DNA of 64,000 bases from CAVSUZ01 sp963795415 (GCA_963795415.1 CAWCHQ010000003.1:1674001-1738000), one strand, 5' to 3'; numbered from the stretch's first letter, positions 37,944 to 47,009 are shown. Notes: generated by a model not told the origin, from the letters alone. A program made the numbers and translations.

Positions 37944-39356
37944 CACTACCTTGGCACTTTGGAAGCATGCCGCGAAAACCGCCGATGGCAGTGTGGGCAA
38001 CGATGCGGAACCGCAGGCGGAGCGAACAGCTTGGTGATGATGGCGCGGCGGATCTCAGGCAGCGACGGCTGTGGCGGCGGTCCGTTGTGGCCCAGCTTTT
38101 TTCCCCCGACCCGCCGCCTTCAGGCGCCGGTGTTGCAGATAGGCAAAGGCGATGCAGGTCATCAGCGCGTGCCGATGCAAGCCAGTCCAGGACCGCCCTT
38201 CGAAGTCGCCGAGCCCAAGTTCCTGCTTGAGCTGCTGGTGCCCCTGCTCGCAGGACCAGCGCGCCTTGACGGTGGCGGCCAGCCGCCGCGGCGAGGTCCG
38301 CTTCGGCAGGTTGCTGAGGTAGTGCTTCGTCTCGCCGCTGTCGCGCCATTCACCGATCAGCCAGACCTCCTCGCTCGGCAGGCGGGTGTGTTCGGCGTTG
38401 AGCCGTCCGTCCGCCACGCGCACCCGCACGGCGGCGAAGCGGGCACTGAGCGGGCCCTTGGTGCCGTCGCGCCAGGTGATGCGATGCCAGCGCTGCGTCT
38501 CCAGCATCTCGGCCGCCGAGCGCGGTGGTCGGTCGGGCACCGGGTGTTTGGCCGCCCGCCCGGTCGGCGTCCGCGCCGGACGCGGCCTGACCGTGGTCGG
38601 ATAGACAAGCTGGGTGCAGGCGATGCCGACCGCCCAAGCCAGGCCGCGCGCGTTGAGCCCATGGCGGAAGACGGGGCTGCTGCCGAAACCGGCATCGGCC
38701 AGCACACAGGAAAAGTGCAGACCGGCCGCACACACCCGGTCGATCTCGGCCAACGCGATCTCGGGCTTGGTCCGCGCCGAGCGCGCCGCCTCCGGCACGC
38801 CTGCCGCTTCGCAGCGGCACGGATCGTCTGTCCAGGCAGGCGGCAGGAACAGCCGCAGCCCGACCGGCAGCGGCACCGCGCCGCGCGCCAGCGTCAGGGA
38901 GACCAGCACCTGGCAGTTCGCCACCTTGCCCAACGCGCCGCAGTATTGCCGCGCCACCCCGACCGAGAGCGCGCCCTTCTTGGGAAGGCCCGTGTCGTCG
39001 ACCACCAGCACGGCGCCCTCGCCGCCGACCTCTCGGTCGACCTGCTCGGCCAGCACGCGCCACAGCGGCGCGTCATCCCAGGCCGGGCTGCTGATGAAGT
39101 GGTGCAACTGGTCGTGCCCGGACAATCCGAGCCGCTCGGCCATCGGTTGGATGCTCTTGCGCCCGCCTGACCCCAGCAGCCCGCGCACATACAGCGGCGC
39201 CATGGTGCGCCGCGTGCGGCGGCCGGTCACGGCGAGGAAGGGTTCAAGCCAGCGGTCGAGGTCAGCGTCGATATCGCGCGGCAGGCCAAAGGCGGTTCCC
39301 AATTGCATGCCTGAAAGATGGGACCGCGCACTCAGACCTAAAGTGCCAAGGTAGTG
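37944..39356. mobile_element. IS701-family insertion sequence
   Basis: A 1413-bp element with perfect 17-bp terminal inverted repeats, CACTACCTTGGCACTTT at the left and its complement at 39340-39356. Flanking tetranucleotides are CTAG on the left and ATAG on the right, close to the YTAR duplication typical of IS701, with one mismatch. Excision restores the cyclase/TPR frame. Confidence 0.87.
38055..39308 (-). CDS. IS701-family transposase
   Basis: An intact 417-residue DDE transposase. MQLGTAFGLPRDIDADLDRW is the natural start inside the element; the longer frame runs out through the inverted repeat. Catalytic blocks are VLVVDDTGLPKKGALSVGVA (first Asp), FSCVLADAGFGSSPVFR (second Asp) and WSCEQGHQQLKQELGLGDFE (Glu, the W-E-x-H-Q-Q-L-K region). 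It appears complete and could be active. Confidence 0.92.
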   Translation of the reverse strand: MQLGTAFGLPRDIDADLDRWLEPFLAVTGRRTRRTMAPLYVRGLLGSGGRKSIQPMAERLGLSGHDQLHHFISSPAWDDAPLWRVLAEQVDREVGGEGAVLVVDDTGLPKKGALSVGVARQYCGALGKVANCQVLVSLTLARGAVPLPVGLRLFLPPAWTDDPCRCEAAGVPEAARSARTKPEIALAEIDRVCAAGLHFSCVLADAGFGSSPVFRHGLNARGLAWAVGIACTQLVYPTTVRPRPARTPTGRAAKHPVPDRPPRSAAEMLETQRWHRITWRDGTKGPLSARFAAVRVRVADGRLNAEHTRLPSEEVWLIGEWRDSGETKHYLSNLPKRTSPRRLAATVKARWSCEQGHQQLKQELGLGDFEGRSWTGLHRHALMTCIAFAYLQHRRLKAAGRGKKAGPQRTAATAVAA

Positions 39357-39880
39357 ATAGGCGGTTCGACGAGCCAGAGCGCTACTGGGCCTACTATCTT
39401 CTGCTCGATGCCGAGCTGCTGCTCGCCGCCGGACGGCAGACGGAAGCCTGGTCCCGTCTCGAGCTTTCGGGATCACTGCTGGCGCTGACTGGAGAGCGCC
39501 TGTTCGAGCCGGAGTTGCTGCGGCTTCGCGCCCTCGCGCGCCGCACCGTGGAGACGCGGCCTGAGGAGCTGGATCGGCGTTTCGAACAGGCGCTGGCGGC
39601 TGCGCGCCAGCCGGGTCTCAAGCTCTGGCACCTGCGCACCGCGACGGACTGCGCCGAGGTACCTGGCGCGACAGTGGCCGGGGACAAGCGGCGCTGAGGC
39701 TGCTCCAGCCGCTCTTTGCCAGCTGCGGCGAAGGCTTCGACACGCCGGATCTGCGCCGGGCGCGCGAGGTGCTAGATACGTTGGGCTGATCTCCTCCAGC
39801 GTTGCGGCCCGAAGATATCATATGCTTCGACAAGCATGAAATTATCGGCCCGCATGGGCCGCAACCGAACTGGGGGTCGC

Positions 39881-40765
39881 ATGAACGCAAACTTGGCAAG
39901 CGGTGGAATCTGGGCCGCGGATACCTGGACCGACATCAACAAGGCGGCTACGCAGGAAGCCGCGCAGGTGCGGGTTGTGCAGAGGGTCTTCCCGGCGACA
40001 CTCGTCCCAGGCGCTCTGTATGTGCCCGCCGACACGCTGGACGTTGCCAACATGCGGATGGAGGAGGGAGCAACAAAGCCTCTGGTAGAGATGCAGAGCA
40101 GCTTCCAGCTCACGCAAGCTCAGGCGGAGAAGGAAGCGACCGAGCACACCGGTCGGAAACTGGCGCGCCGCGTTGCCAAGACCCTGGCGCTTGCCGAAGA
40201 TTTGGTTTTGCTTCAGGGCCAGGCAATCGTGAGCGGACAAGACGTGACGGTGGGCGGAAGCGCGGCGCTATCTCCCAGCGTACGGATTACCGATCCTAAA
40301 TCGGTTCAGAAAGGCTTGATGCAGGACGCCTGCAAGGCACATTCAATGCCTTCCACGCAATATCCGCGGGACGTTGTTCAGCACGTCTTGGACGGCGTTG
40401 GCCAGTTGACCGGGCTCGGGGAGCCGGGACCGTATGCCTTCTTGACGGCGGATGATGCCTATGCAAAATTGTATCGAACGCAGGGTAATTCGTCGGCCAC
40501 ATTCCTAAGCATAGTCAAGCAGGTGATCACTGCGGGCCTTTACTCAACCGGAGCTTTGCGGCGAACGGGAGGATGGAACGCGGCGGGCGCGTTCGGCCTT
40601 CTGGCTTCCTTGAGCGGCGACTCCGTCTCGATCTATGTCGGCTCCGAACCGCATGTGGCATTTATCCAGCCTGATCCGAACGGCGTACTTCAATTCCGGG
40701 TATTCGAGCGCGTGCAATATGCGGTGCGAGACAAGCGGGCGCTGCTTCGCTTCGAATTCTCGTAA
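39881..40765 (+). CDS. Encapsulin-like shell protein (linocin-M18/HK97 fold)
   Basis: A 294-residue protein from ATG 39881, preceded by CTGGGGGTC; ATGs at 39836 and 39854 are possible longer starts. Order of elements fits an encapsulin: an N-terminal helix (IWAADTWTDINKAATQEA), an E-loop-like strand pair (ADTLDVANMRM, TKPLVEMQSSFQLTQ), then the long spine helix ending in KTLALAEDLVLLQGQ, as in the family's ED-x-x-x-F/L-x-G. The A-domain follows (GEPGPYAFLTADDAYAKLYR). The C terminus is VSIYVGSEPHVAFIQPDP, then FRVFERVQYAVRDKRALLRF. Encapsulins self-assemble into cytosolic icosahedral compartments that load cargo enzymes. No internal cyclic-nucleotide-binding domain is present, and no peroxidase, ferritin or hemerythrin cargo is adjacent. 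No other phage genes are near. Base composition looks less extreme than the backbone. Confidence 0.82.
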   Translation: MNANLASGGIWAADTWTDINKAATQEAAQVRVVQRVFPATLVPGALYVPADTLDVANMRMEEGATKPLVEMQSSFQLTQAQAEKEATEHTGRKLARRVAKTLALAEDLVLLQGQAIVSGQDVTVGGSAALSPSVRITDPKSVQKGLMQDACKAHSMPSTQYPRDVVQHVLDGVGQLTGLGEPGPYAFLTADDAYAKLYRTQGNSSATFLSIVKQVITAGLYSTGALRRTGGWNAAGAFGLLASLSGDSVSIYVGSEPHVAFIQPDPNGVLQFRVFERVQYAVRDKRALLRFEFS

Positions 40766-40830
40766 GCACGACGTGCCACCAAGACGAGGGAGCCGCACCG
40801 ATGCCGCTGTCGAACCTGTCGGTCGGGTTA

Positions 40831-41945
40831 TTGATCCGGCTTGGGTGATCTTGAATCAGGCAGCATAACGGACAGGCTGGTGCCCGAAGTAGCTCCGCAC
40901 GCGTTCGGGCAGCTTCGAGAGCTTGCGCATGTGGCTGATGACGGTGCACTTGAGCTGCTGCTTGCTGCGGGCGGGCGGCTTACGGGTGACGGCCTGCTTG
41001 AGGTCGGCATGGAGGCACTCGTCAGGGTTCAACTCGGGGCTGTAGGAGGGCAGATGGAACACCTCGATTTGCGCGGTGCGCCCGGCCAGCCACTCCCGCA
41101 CGGCACGGGCACGGTGGACGGGCAGGTTGTCCAAGATCAGGAACACCTTGCCGCCGGCATCGCGGATCAGGCGGTCGAGAAAGCGGATCAGCGTCGGTGC
41201 CTTGATCGCGCCGTCGAGCACCATCCAGCGCAGCTCGCCCTTGTTGGTTACCGCCGAGATCAGGCCTACGCCCGCCCGCCGGTGATTGGGGCGGACCACC
41301 GGGGTTCGTCCGCGTGGGGCGTAGCTGCGGCCGCGCACGTCATCGGCGCGCAAGCCGGTCTCGTCGCCCCAGAAGATCGTGCCCTTCTCTCGCTTGGCCC
41401 GAGCCACGATCGCCGGGTAGTCCCGCCGCAGCCAGCGGCGCACTTCGGCTGCACGCTGCTCATAGGCCCGCCGCAGCGGCTTCTGCGCTGTGAACCCCCA
41501 GCGCGCCAGGTAGCTTCCCATGGTGCGCACCGCGAGCCGCACCCCACAGCGCTGCTCGATCAGGGCGCGCACCGCCGCACGGCTCCACAGCGCGAACGGC
41601 AGGCCAAGCTGGTCCGGCGGGTGCCGGCAGATCAGTTCACGAATCTCCGCTTCCTGCCGCGCATTCAGGAACCGCCCGCTCCCCGGCTCCGGACCGCGCG
41701 GTCCGCTGCGCAAGCCCGCCATCCCCGCCGCCGCGAAGCGCCGGCAGATGTTGAACACCCCCGTCCGGGTCAGACCCGTCTGCGCCGCGATCGCCTCGTA
41801 GGTCAGGCCGCTCTCGCGTAGTCCCACCACCTGCCGCCGACGCTCCTCTTGGGCTGCCGCCGGCAGCTTGCGCATGTCCACATGATCCATCCTACCAAAC
41901 TGGATCAACCACGCGGCAATTCCAACACTACCCAAGCCGGATCAA
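40831..41945. mobile_element. IS630-family insertion sequence
   Basis: A 1115-bp element whose ends TTGATCCGGCTTGGGT (left) and its near complement (right, ACCCAAGCCGGATCAA) form terminal inverted repeats. TA is duplicated at 40829-40830 and 41946-41947. It differs from the IS630 at 5712-6908. Confidence 0.9.
40856..41890 (-). CDS. IS630-family transposase
   Basis: An intact single-frame transposase, 344 residues from ATG 41890. An N-terminal helix-turn-helix (YEAIAAQTGLTRTGVFNICR) is followed by the DDE domain with IFWGDETGLRADDV, VFLILDNLPVHRAR and YSPELNPDECLHADLKQAV. All three acidic residues are present and the copy has no frameshift, so it could be recent and active. Confidence 0.92.
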   Translation of the reverse strand: MDHVDMRKLPAAAQEERRRQVVGLRESGLTYEAIAAQTGLTRTGVFNICRRFAAAGMAGLRSGPRGPEPGSGRFLNARQEAEIRELICRHPPDQLGLPFALWSRAAVRALIEQRCGVRLAVRTMGSYLARWGFTAQKPLRRAYEQRAAEVRRWLRRDYPAIVARAKREKGTIFWGDETGLRADDVRGRSYAPRGRTPVVRPNHRRAGVGLISAVTNKGELRWMVLDGAIKAPTLIRFLDRLIRDAGGKVFLILDNLPVHRARAVREWLAGRTAQIEVFHLPSYSPELNPDECLHADLKQAVTRKPPARSKQQLKCTVISHMRKLSKLPERVRSYFGHQPVRYAA

Positions 41946-44538
41946 TAATAGGGGACGAGGTTCCCGCCTTGCATGACGCGCTCGCGCGCGCCGGGCTCGA
42001 GGTTCCGGAAGCGGAGGTGAAACGGCGCTTTTTCGGTCCCGGCACGCGGCAGGCGGTGCAGCTTCTCCAGCGGCGGCACGGGCTCGAGGAAACGGGCGAG
42101 GTGGACGACGTCACCGCCACGCGGCTGGGGATCGCGCCGCAGACCGAGGTCGCGCGTTCCGGTCCCGCGCCGCGTCACGATCCACGCTGGGCGGACCGGG
42201 TCGGATCCGTGCCGTCGCTTGAGCCGCCGCCGATGGGGTCCGACCGCCTGTCGCGGCTCGGAAGAGCATACACAGCCTTCGGCGCCGGGCTCTGGCGGTC
42301 GGTCTGGGACATCAACCGCCACTATGCCGGACGTGCCACGCGCTACGCTATGCAAGCGGCCTTCGATCAGTCCCCGCGCGTCGAGGCGCTGTCGCGGGAT
42401 CTGGCCTTCGGCACCGCCAGCTACGCCGGCGAGATCGCGTCGGTGCTGCCGGTGGGACTGGACGCTCTGAGCCGCCGGCTTGACGTCAACGCCCGGGAAC
42501 GGCGTGAGCCCCCACCCCCAAGCTTCGACAGCCAGCCACCGTCGCCCCGCACCCATGCCGTCGAGGGTGTGCCGGTGGTGTTCCCGGTGCGGATCGTCGA
42601 TGCCTCGCAGGGTTTCGCGATCTATTTCGTGGATGCCGCGCGCCTCCAGCGCCATCTCGACGAGCGGGGCGACCCGTTCATGGCGGTCGATCTGGGCAGC
42701 GGGCGCACGCCGCTCTCGATTATGGGGGTGGACTACCGGCAGACCGATCTGGGCGTCTATTTCGAAATCGGTGTCTGCGCCCTGGTGCGCCCGCGTGGCC
42801 TCCCGACCGAGAATCCGGGCTCGCTGTTCCTGAGCCTGACCGTCTCGGACCCGTTCAACGTCTGCCGCGCCCGCGAGCTCTGGGGTTATTCCAAGACCCT
42901 GGCTCCGGATCTCGCGTTCACCTATGACCGCCACATGGTGCACGTGGCCATCGATCGTCGTGATTCCACCGCCTTGTCGATAAGTCTCCCGCGCTTCGGC
43001 ACGGCCCGCTCGCGCAGCATCCCCCGCTACACCTGGGGGGTGAGGGACGGCACGCCCTGCAAGATGGTCATCACGCGCAGCGGCAGCGGGGAAGGAATGC
43101 AGATCGGCGGCAATGTCGCGCTCACGCTGGGCGACGGCACGCAGGAGCGATGCGTCTGCCGGCTTGGAAGGGCAGAATGGACCAGACAGGCCTGTGTCTG
43201 TCTGCTGCTGCGCGATCTCGGCCTGCCGCGGCAAGTCGCCGCCGCCAACACCTGGTCGGAGTCCATGTGGGCAGACTGCTCGGAAGCGGTGTCCTGCCCG
43301 CAGTGAGCGTCACCCATTGGGGAAGGTGTCCCGGTAGAGCGCGCGCATCGTCTGCTCCGCGGTGGCCAAGGCCTTCGCCCCATAGGCAGCCGGCATCCCC
43401 ATGAACTTCGCCGCCGTCAACAGCGATTGCGGATAGACGTCGGGCACGCGGATGGCAACCGGGGCACCCCGATGGGCGCGCTGGCGCACCGCCTCGGCGG
43501 CCGTGAGCCCGCTCATGACCGCGCCCTCGATGGTGACCACGTCCACCACCGTCCGGCAATAGTCCCCGGCAATGAAGAGGTTCGGCACGGCGCAGACCGT
43601 GCCGGGGCGGAACGCCCAGCTGCCGACCTGGTTGGTGAATAGCGGCTCGGCGACATTGGTCTGCAAGTGGCAACTCTCGCGATCGATGTCGGCGGCGTCG
43701 AAGGGCAGGTAATGACCGAGCTCGGCAAGCGCGAAATCAAGCACCTGGTCCTGGTCGGGCAACCCAGTTTCGGGAACGAACACGCTGAAATCCGATACCA
43801 CCAGGTTGAGGACCGTGACATCGGGCATCTCCGGATCGCGGGGCCAGAGTTGCGAAAGATCAAGAAAGGTCAGCGCATGAGGCGAATTGAGCAGGACTGT
43901 GATCCCGTCGGGCACGTTGAAAAGTTTTTTCCGGAAGTAGATGTCGAGCGAGGCCCTCGGCTGGGATTGCAGTTTGCGCACATCGGCGAGGCTTGGCGCA
44001 GCGTCGAACAGCACGGGATCGATCAGTCTCGATAACGCCTGCGGCGGCACCGCGACGATCACATCGCCCTCGATTGGCGTATCCTCGGTGCGCAGCGCGG
44101 GCACGTGCTGGCCGCCGTCGACCGTGGGGCTGCGCGGCAGCACCGAGACCGCGATGTCCGCGACCTTTCCGTCCCGCAATAGAAGGCGGTCAGCGCGGCG
44201 AAGATAGCGGATCTCGAACGAGCCGGCGCCTCCGGCAGATCGGTTGCGCGCGGCAACCGCCTCAAGATGGTCGAGCAAGGGACGCATCATGGTCTGCTGC
44301 GTGTTGCCCTTGAGCAGCCATACCATCGGCGAGGGCTGGCGGAAGCCGTAGGCGACGAAATTGCGGTAGGTGACGGAGTCCGATAGGTAAGTTGGGCAGG
44401 CGAAGGCCTTGGCCAGCGTCTCCCGGTGCAGGCCGCGCGCCACCTCGGTCATGTACGGGCGGGTCTGCAAGAAGCCGAGCACGCTCACCCGGTCGAGATG
44501 CGCGCCCTGCGGGAATGGCGTCCCAAGCAAATCCGCAA

Positions 44539-45585
44539 CCCGCTTATCGGCCAATCGACCCGTCACGGGTAGACGCCTTTGTGGGTCAGACGGGACGACG
44601 CAGCGACGGCACGGCAAAGCGCGTTGACCATGCCTCGCATGTTGCGGCGCCGGTTGGTGGTCCAGCAGAAGGCGCCGAGATAGTCGGGCAGATGCTTGGG
44701 GGAGAGCCGCTTGTGGGTGGCCTTGAGCGCGGTACTGAGATTGGCGACCAGGGTGTTGACGGTGAAGAACGGGGCGCTGCGCTCGCGCTCCGGACGCCCA
44801 CCGCCGGTGACGGTGGCGACATGCGTCCGCCCGGCTTCACCGAAGGCGTTGAACGCCCGCAAGCCGTCCGTGTGCACAGTCGCGCCGGCGGCGATGTGGG
44901 CATCGCGGAACGCGGCCACCGCCTCGCTGGAGAAGGCGCTGACCGCGCGCATCGCGACATGGCCCATGCGCCCGTCCGCATGCCGCTCGCAGGCGACGAT
45001 GACGCAGGTCTTGCCTTCGGTTCCGCTGCCTTGGTTCCTTTCACCTCCCAGATACACGTCATCCGCCTCCACTACCGGCGGCGCGGCATCGTCGTCGCTC
45101 GCGCCCCCGAGCGAATAGCGCTCCGTCCGCTCGGTCATGGCGTGGCGGAGCCGCTTGTGCAGATACCAGGCCGTCTCATAGCCCAGGCCCAGCCTGCGGC
45201 CGAGCTCGACCGCCGAGATCGCCTGTTTGGTGCTGCTCATCAGGTGCATGGCGCGGAACCAAGTGGTCAGAGGCAGCTTGGTGTCCGCCATCACGGTGCC
45301 CGCGGTGACCGACCAACGTCGGCCGCAGCGCGTGCAGCCGACACGGCGGCCGTAGACATAGCTCTTCAGATTGGCGCAGCGCGGGCAAGGCATTCCTTCA
45401 CGTTGGCGCGCCGCCACCAACGCCGCCAGACACTGACCCTCCGTCCCGTAGAGTCGTTCGAACTCAACGTCCGTCAGCCCCTTCATGATTGCCCGCACCG
45501 TTCTGCTCCGAGACGCCGCGTTCAGAGCGACTTTGCGCTTCCCTGCTGCAAAGTACAAGAGCGGGTCGATTGGCCGATAAGCGGG
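44539..45585. mobile_element. IS1595-family insertion sequence
   Basis: A 1047-bp element with 24-bp perfect inverted repeats beginning CCCGCTTATCGGCCAATCGA. The direct repeat AATCCGCAA flanks it at 44530-44538 and 45586-45594 (8 or 9 bp depending on where the last base is assigned). Confidence 0.9.
44563..45486 (-). CDS. IS1595-family transposase
   Basis: An intact 307-residue protein. The N-terminal zinc ribbon is CPRCANLKSYVYGRRVGC with CGRRWSVTAGT; MHLMSSTKQAISAVELGRRL and YETAWYLHKRLRHAM precede the DDE/N core with VVEADDVYLGG and TVHTDGLRAFNAFGEAG. The start at ATG 45486 (MKGLTDVEFERLYG) was chosen because it begins the conserved domain. The upstream extension reads into the host gene. 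Confidence 0.92.
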   Translation of the reverse strand: MKGLTDVEFERLYGTEGQCLAALVAARQREGMPCPRCANLKSYVYGRRVGCTRCGRRWSVTAGTVMADTKLPLTTWFRAMHLMSSTKQAISAVELGRRLGLGYETAWYLHKRLRHAMTERTERYSLGGASDDDAAPPVVEADDVYLGGERNQGSGTEGKTCVIVACERHADGRMGHVAMRAVSAFSSEAVAAFRDAHIAAGATVHTDGLRAFNAFGEAGRTHVATVTGGGRPERERSAPFFTVNTLVANLSTALKATHKRLSPKHLPDYLGAFCWTTNRRRNMRGMVNALCRAVAASSRLTHKGVYP

Positions 45586-46093
45586 AATCCGCAAGCGAGT
45601 AGCCGTAGAGGAACATATCAAGGGGCGAAACAAGGCCGGAGAGGATGTTCGGCCAGAACTCATCCGGGGAGCCAGCATTCCGATATCTGACAAGGCGATC
45701 CGGCTGGTCCCGGTGAATATACGTCGCCTCCGGCTGCGGGCGGAAACGATCGCGGATGCCGACTTCCTCCATGATCTGCCAGAAACTGTGGTACCAGTTA
45801 AGGTACATATGATATGAATGCTCGGCGTAACGGCGCCCGTGCCGATGGGCGCCGAGCTTGCCGCCGGCAAAGTGATTTTGTTCAAGCATGGTGACTTGAA
45901 AGCCGCGCTCAATCAGACGCAGCGCCGCCGACAGCCCTGCAATTCCCGCACCGATGATGGTCACACGCGACATCGCGACGCTCCGGCAACCGCTGGACAG
46001 GGATAGTCGGCGATTCTAGTATAAGTGAAATTTGCCCGGCGCGCGAACACGATTGCGGCACGCGGCGAGGCGCAGGCGGTGAGAAGGGGGGCC

Positions 46094-46435
46094 ATGCTGA
46101 AGGCCTTATTGCAGGTCCAGCTCGCAAGCGTCCTGTCGGCGGCAAGCTTGCTCGGCCGCGGCACCGTGCTGAGCTTGGCATTGTCCGAGGCATTGGCGAA
46201 GCAGGCGCTTGATGCCACACGGCGGGTACGTGCGAGCGGCTCCGACGATGTCTGGTCGCGGCTTCCCGATACCTTGGGTGGCCCGTATCGTGACTACGTG
46301 CGCGGGCTCTCCGCGATTTCGGGACTGTCCGATATGATATGGCCTGACCAAATGGACCGGCTGCGCGCGCATCGCGCGGCCGGGCCGCCTCGTCCGAAGC
46401 GCGGTCCCGACGGGGACGATGTCCCGCGAGTTTGA
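46094..46435 (+). CDS. Small helical protein of the encapsulin-isoprenoid locus
   Basis: A 113-residue protein with AAGGGGG before the ATG. It starts with an amphipathic or weakly hydrophobic helix (MLKALLQVQLASVLSAASLL) and ends in a basic, proline-rich disordered tail (PPRPKRGPDG). There is no family I can name. It shares the ~120-bp divergent promoter region with the FAD gene and precedes another helical gene by 16 bp. A scaffold, adaptor or cargo role for the shell is inference from position only. Confidence 0.65.
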   Translation: MLKALLQVQLASVLSAASLLGRGTVLSLALSEALAKQALDATRRVRASGSDDVWSRLPDTLGGPYRDYVRGLSAISGLSDMIWPDQMDRLRAHRAAGPPRPKRGPDGDDVPRV

Positions 46436-46451
46436 GATCTGAAAGGAGGCC

Positions 46452-47009
46452 ATGACCGACACCTCCGAAGGCGAGCCGCGCGATAGAGAAGGCGGCGACT
46501 CTGCCGACGATTTGCTGCGGATGCTTCGCGACTTGCTGTCCAGGAGCGCCGCGGCAGCCTCGAATCCGCCTGCGTCGATCGCTCGAATCAGTGAGTTGCT
46601 AGCCGATTTCGCCTCGATATGGAGCGGGCTGACGCAGGGGAGGCTCGACCAGCTTCCGGACCTGACCGGTGGGCCTCGGGCCGGTATGCTCTTTTCACTG
46701 ATGGCCGAGGCCTATCTCCTCGCCGCGTTAAGCGGGGTTCGATACTGGCGCCGAACTGCCGAGACCTGGGGTGCTCACGAACACCAGGTCCTGAGCACGC
46801 TCGCCGCCGCACTGCTGGACCGGGACTTGCCTGAAGAACGGCAGCGAATGATGGCTGATGCCATCCGGAGCTGGCTGCGCGAGCAGGGCGAAGTGGCTTT
46901 GCACGAAGCGCGGGCATTCCAGCGCGAGCTGGACAGCGTCGCAACGGGAGTTGCGGATAGCATGTCCGCCGGGAGCACGGATCGCCGCTATTGGAAGGCA
47001 AAGCCGTGA
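46452..47009 (+). CDS. Helical protein coupled to the polyprenyl synthase gene
   Basis: A 185-residue protein with a strong AAAGGAGG site 4 bases before ATG 46452. Residues ~20-60 and 80-165 are predicted helical (ADDLLRMLRDLLSRSAAAAS; AGMLFSLMAEAYLLAALSGV; WLREQGEVALHEARAFQREL). The C terminus STDRRYWKAKP is short and basic. The style recalls phasin or PHA-synthase-accessory proteins, but I cannot assign it. Its TGA overlaps the GTG of the next gene (GTGA), implying translational coupling with the prenyl synthase. Confidence 0.68.
   Translation: MTDTSEGEPRDREGGDSADDLLRMLRDLLSRSAAAASNPPASIARISELLADFASIWSGLTQGRLDQLPDLTGGPRAGMLFSLMAEAYLLAALSGVRYWRRTAETWGAHEHQVLSTLAAALLDRDLPEERQRMMADAIRSWLREQGEVALHEARAFQRELDSVATGVADSMSAGSTDRRYWKAKP

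Larger units (their letters stand above)
35336..39789 (+). pseudogene. Second cyclase-like/AAA+/TPR regulator, broken by frameshifts and IS701
   Basis: Same architecture as the gene at 5252-9688. The class III cyclase domain (1-185) keeps both metal aspartates (LFCDMVDST and YMGDGVLGFFG). The usual Asn of the NxxxR pair is not seen at TLPLVARLKSL. The AAA+ domain has GEAGIGKSCLVAAL and VLVEDAHWIDPTT; TPR-like helices follow. One G is lost at ~36912: KPPT should read KPPD-SAYQFKHALLAEAAYG, which lies in the next frame. IS701 at 37944-39356 splits the TPR region; joining across it gives KVDPRRFDEPERYWAYYLL in frame. A further frame problem near 39660 precedes the tail LRLLQPLFASCGEGFD and the stop at 39789. 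The encapsulin gene starts 91 bp later. Confidence 0.82.
40801..43306 (+). pseudogene. Peptidoglycan-binding-like/acetoacetate-decarboxylase-fold fusion, split by IS630
   Basis: The gene starts at ATG 40801, 36 bp after the encapsulin stop, with GAGGGAG upstream. After ten codons (MPLSNLSVGL) an IS630 element is inserted. Removing 40831-41945 plus one TA continues in frame as IGDEVPALHDALARAGLEVP for a 462-residue protein. Residues ~5-70 are a PG_binding_1-like three-helix domain (FFGPGTRQAVQLLQRRHGLE). Residues ~240-455 are an acetoacetate-decarboxylase-like fold: VDYRQTDLGVYFEIGVCAL and RARELWGYSKTLAPDLAF. The GYSK lysine aligns with the Schiff-base lysine of acetoacetate decarboxylase. The middle helical part is unrecognised. 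The present copy lacks its start. Confidence 0.82.
43310..45973 (-). pseudogene. FAD-dependent amine-oxidase/desaturase-like oxidoreductase, split by IS1595
   Basis: The N terminus has the dinucleotide-binding motif VTIIGAGIAGLSAALRLIER followed by HFAGGKLGAH. Residue 130 is interrupted by an IS1595 element. Deleting 44539-45585 and one copy of the 9-bp duplication joins MFLYGYSLAD to LLGTPFPQGAHLDRV in frame for a 535-residue protein. The C terminus has the second FAD motif NLFIAGDYCRTVVDVVTIEG. Overall it resembles phytoene-desaturase or squalene-associated FAD desaturases, which act on isoprenoid chains, consistent with a prenyl synthase nearby. It is convergent with the decarboxylase-like gene (3 bp between stops) and divergent from the small helical genes. 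Confidence 0.84.

Noticed and set aside
39881..40765. Phage major capsid gene as the explanation for the HK97-fold protein
   Set aside because: No portal, terminase, protease or tail gene is adjacent; the neighbours are metabolic enzymes, and length and C terminus fit encapsulins. A distant capsid origin cannot be excluded without a search.
41849..41947. Start of the decarboxylase-like gene inside the IS630
   Set aside because: The residues encoded there are antisense to the transposase and inverted repeat; the true start is at 40801, before the insertion.
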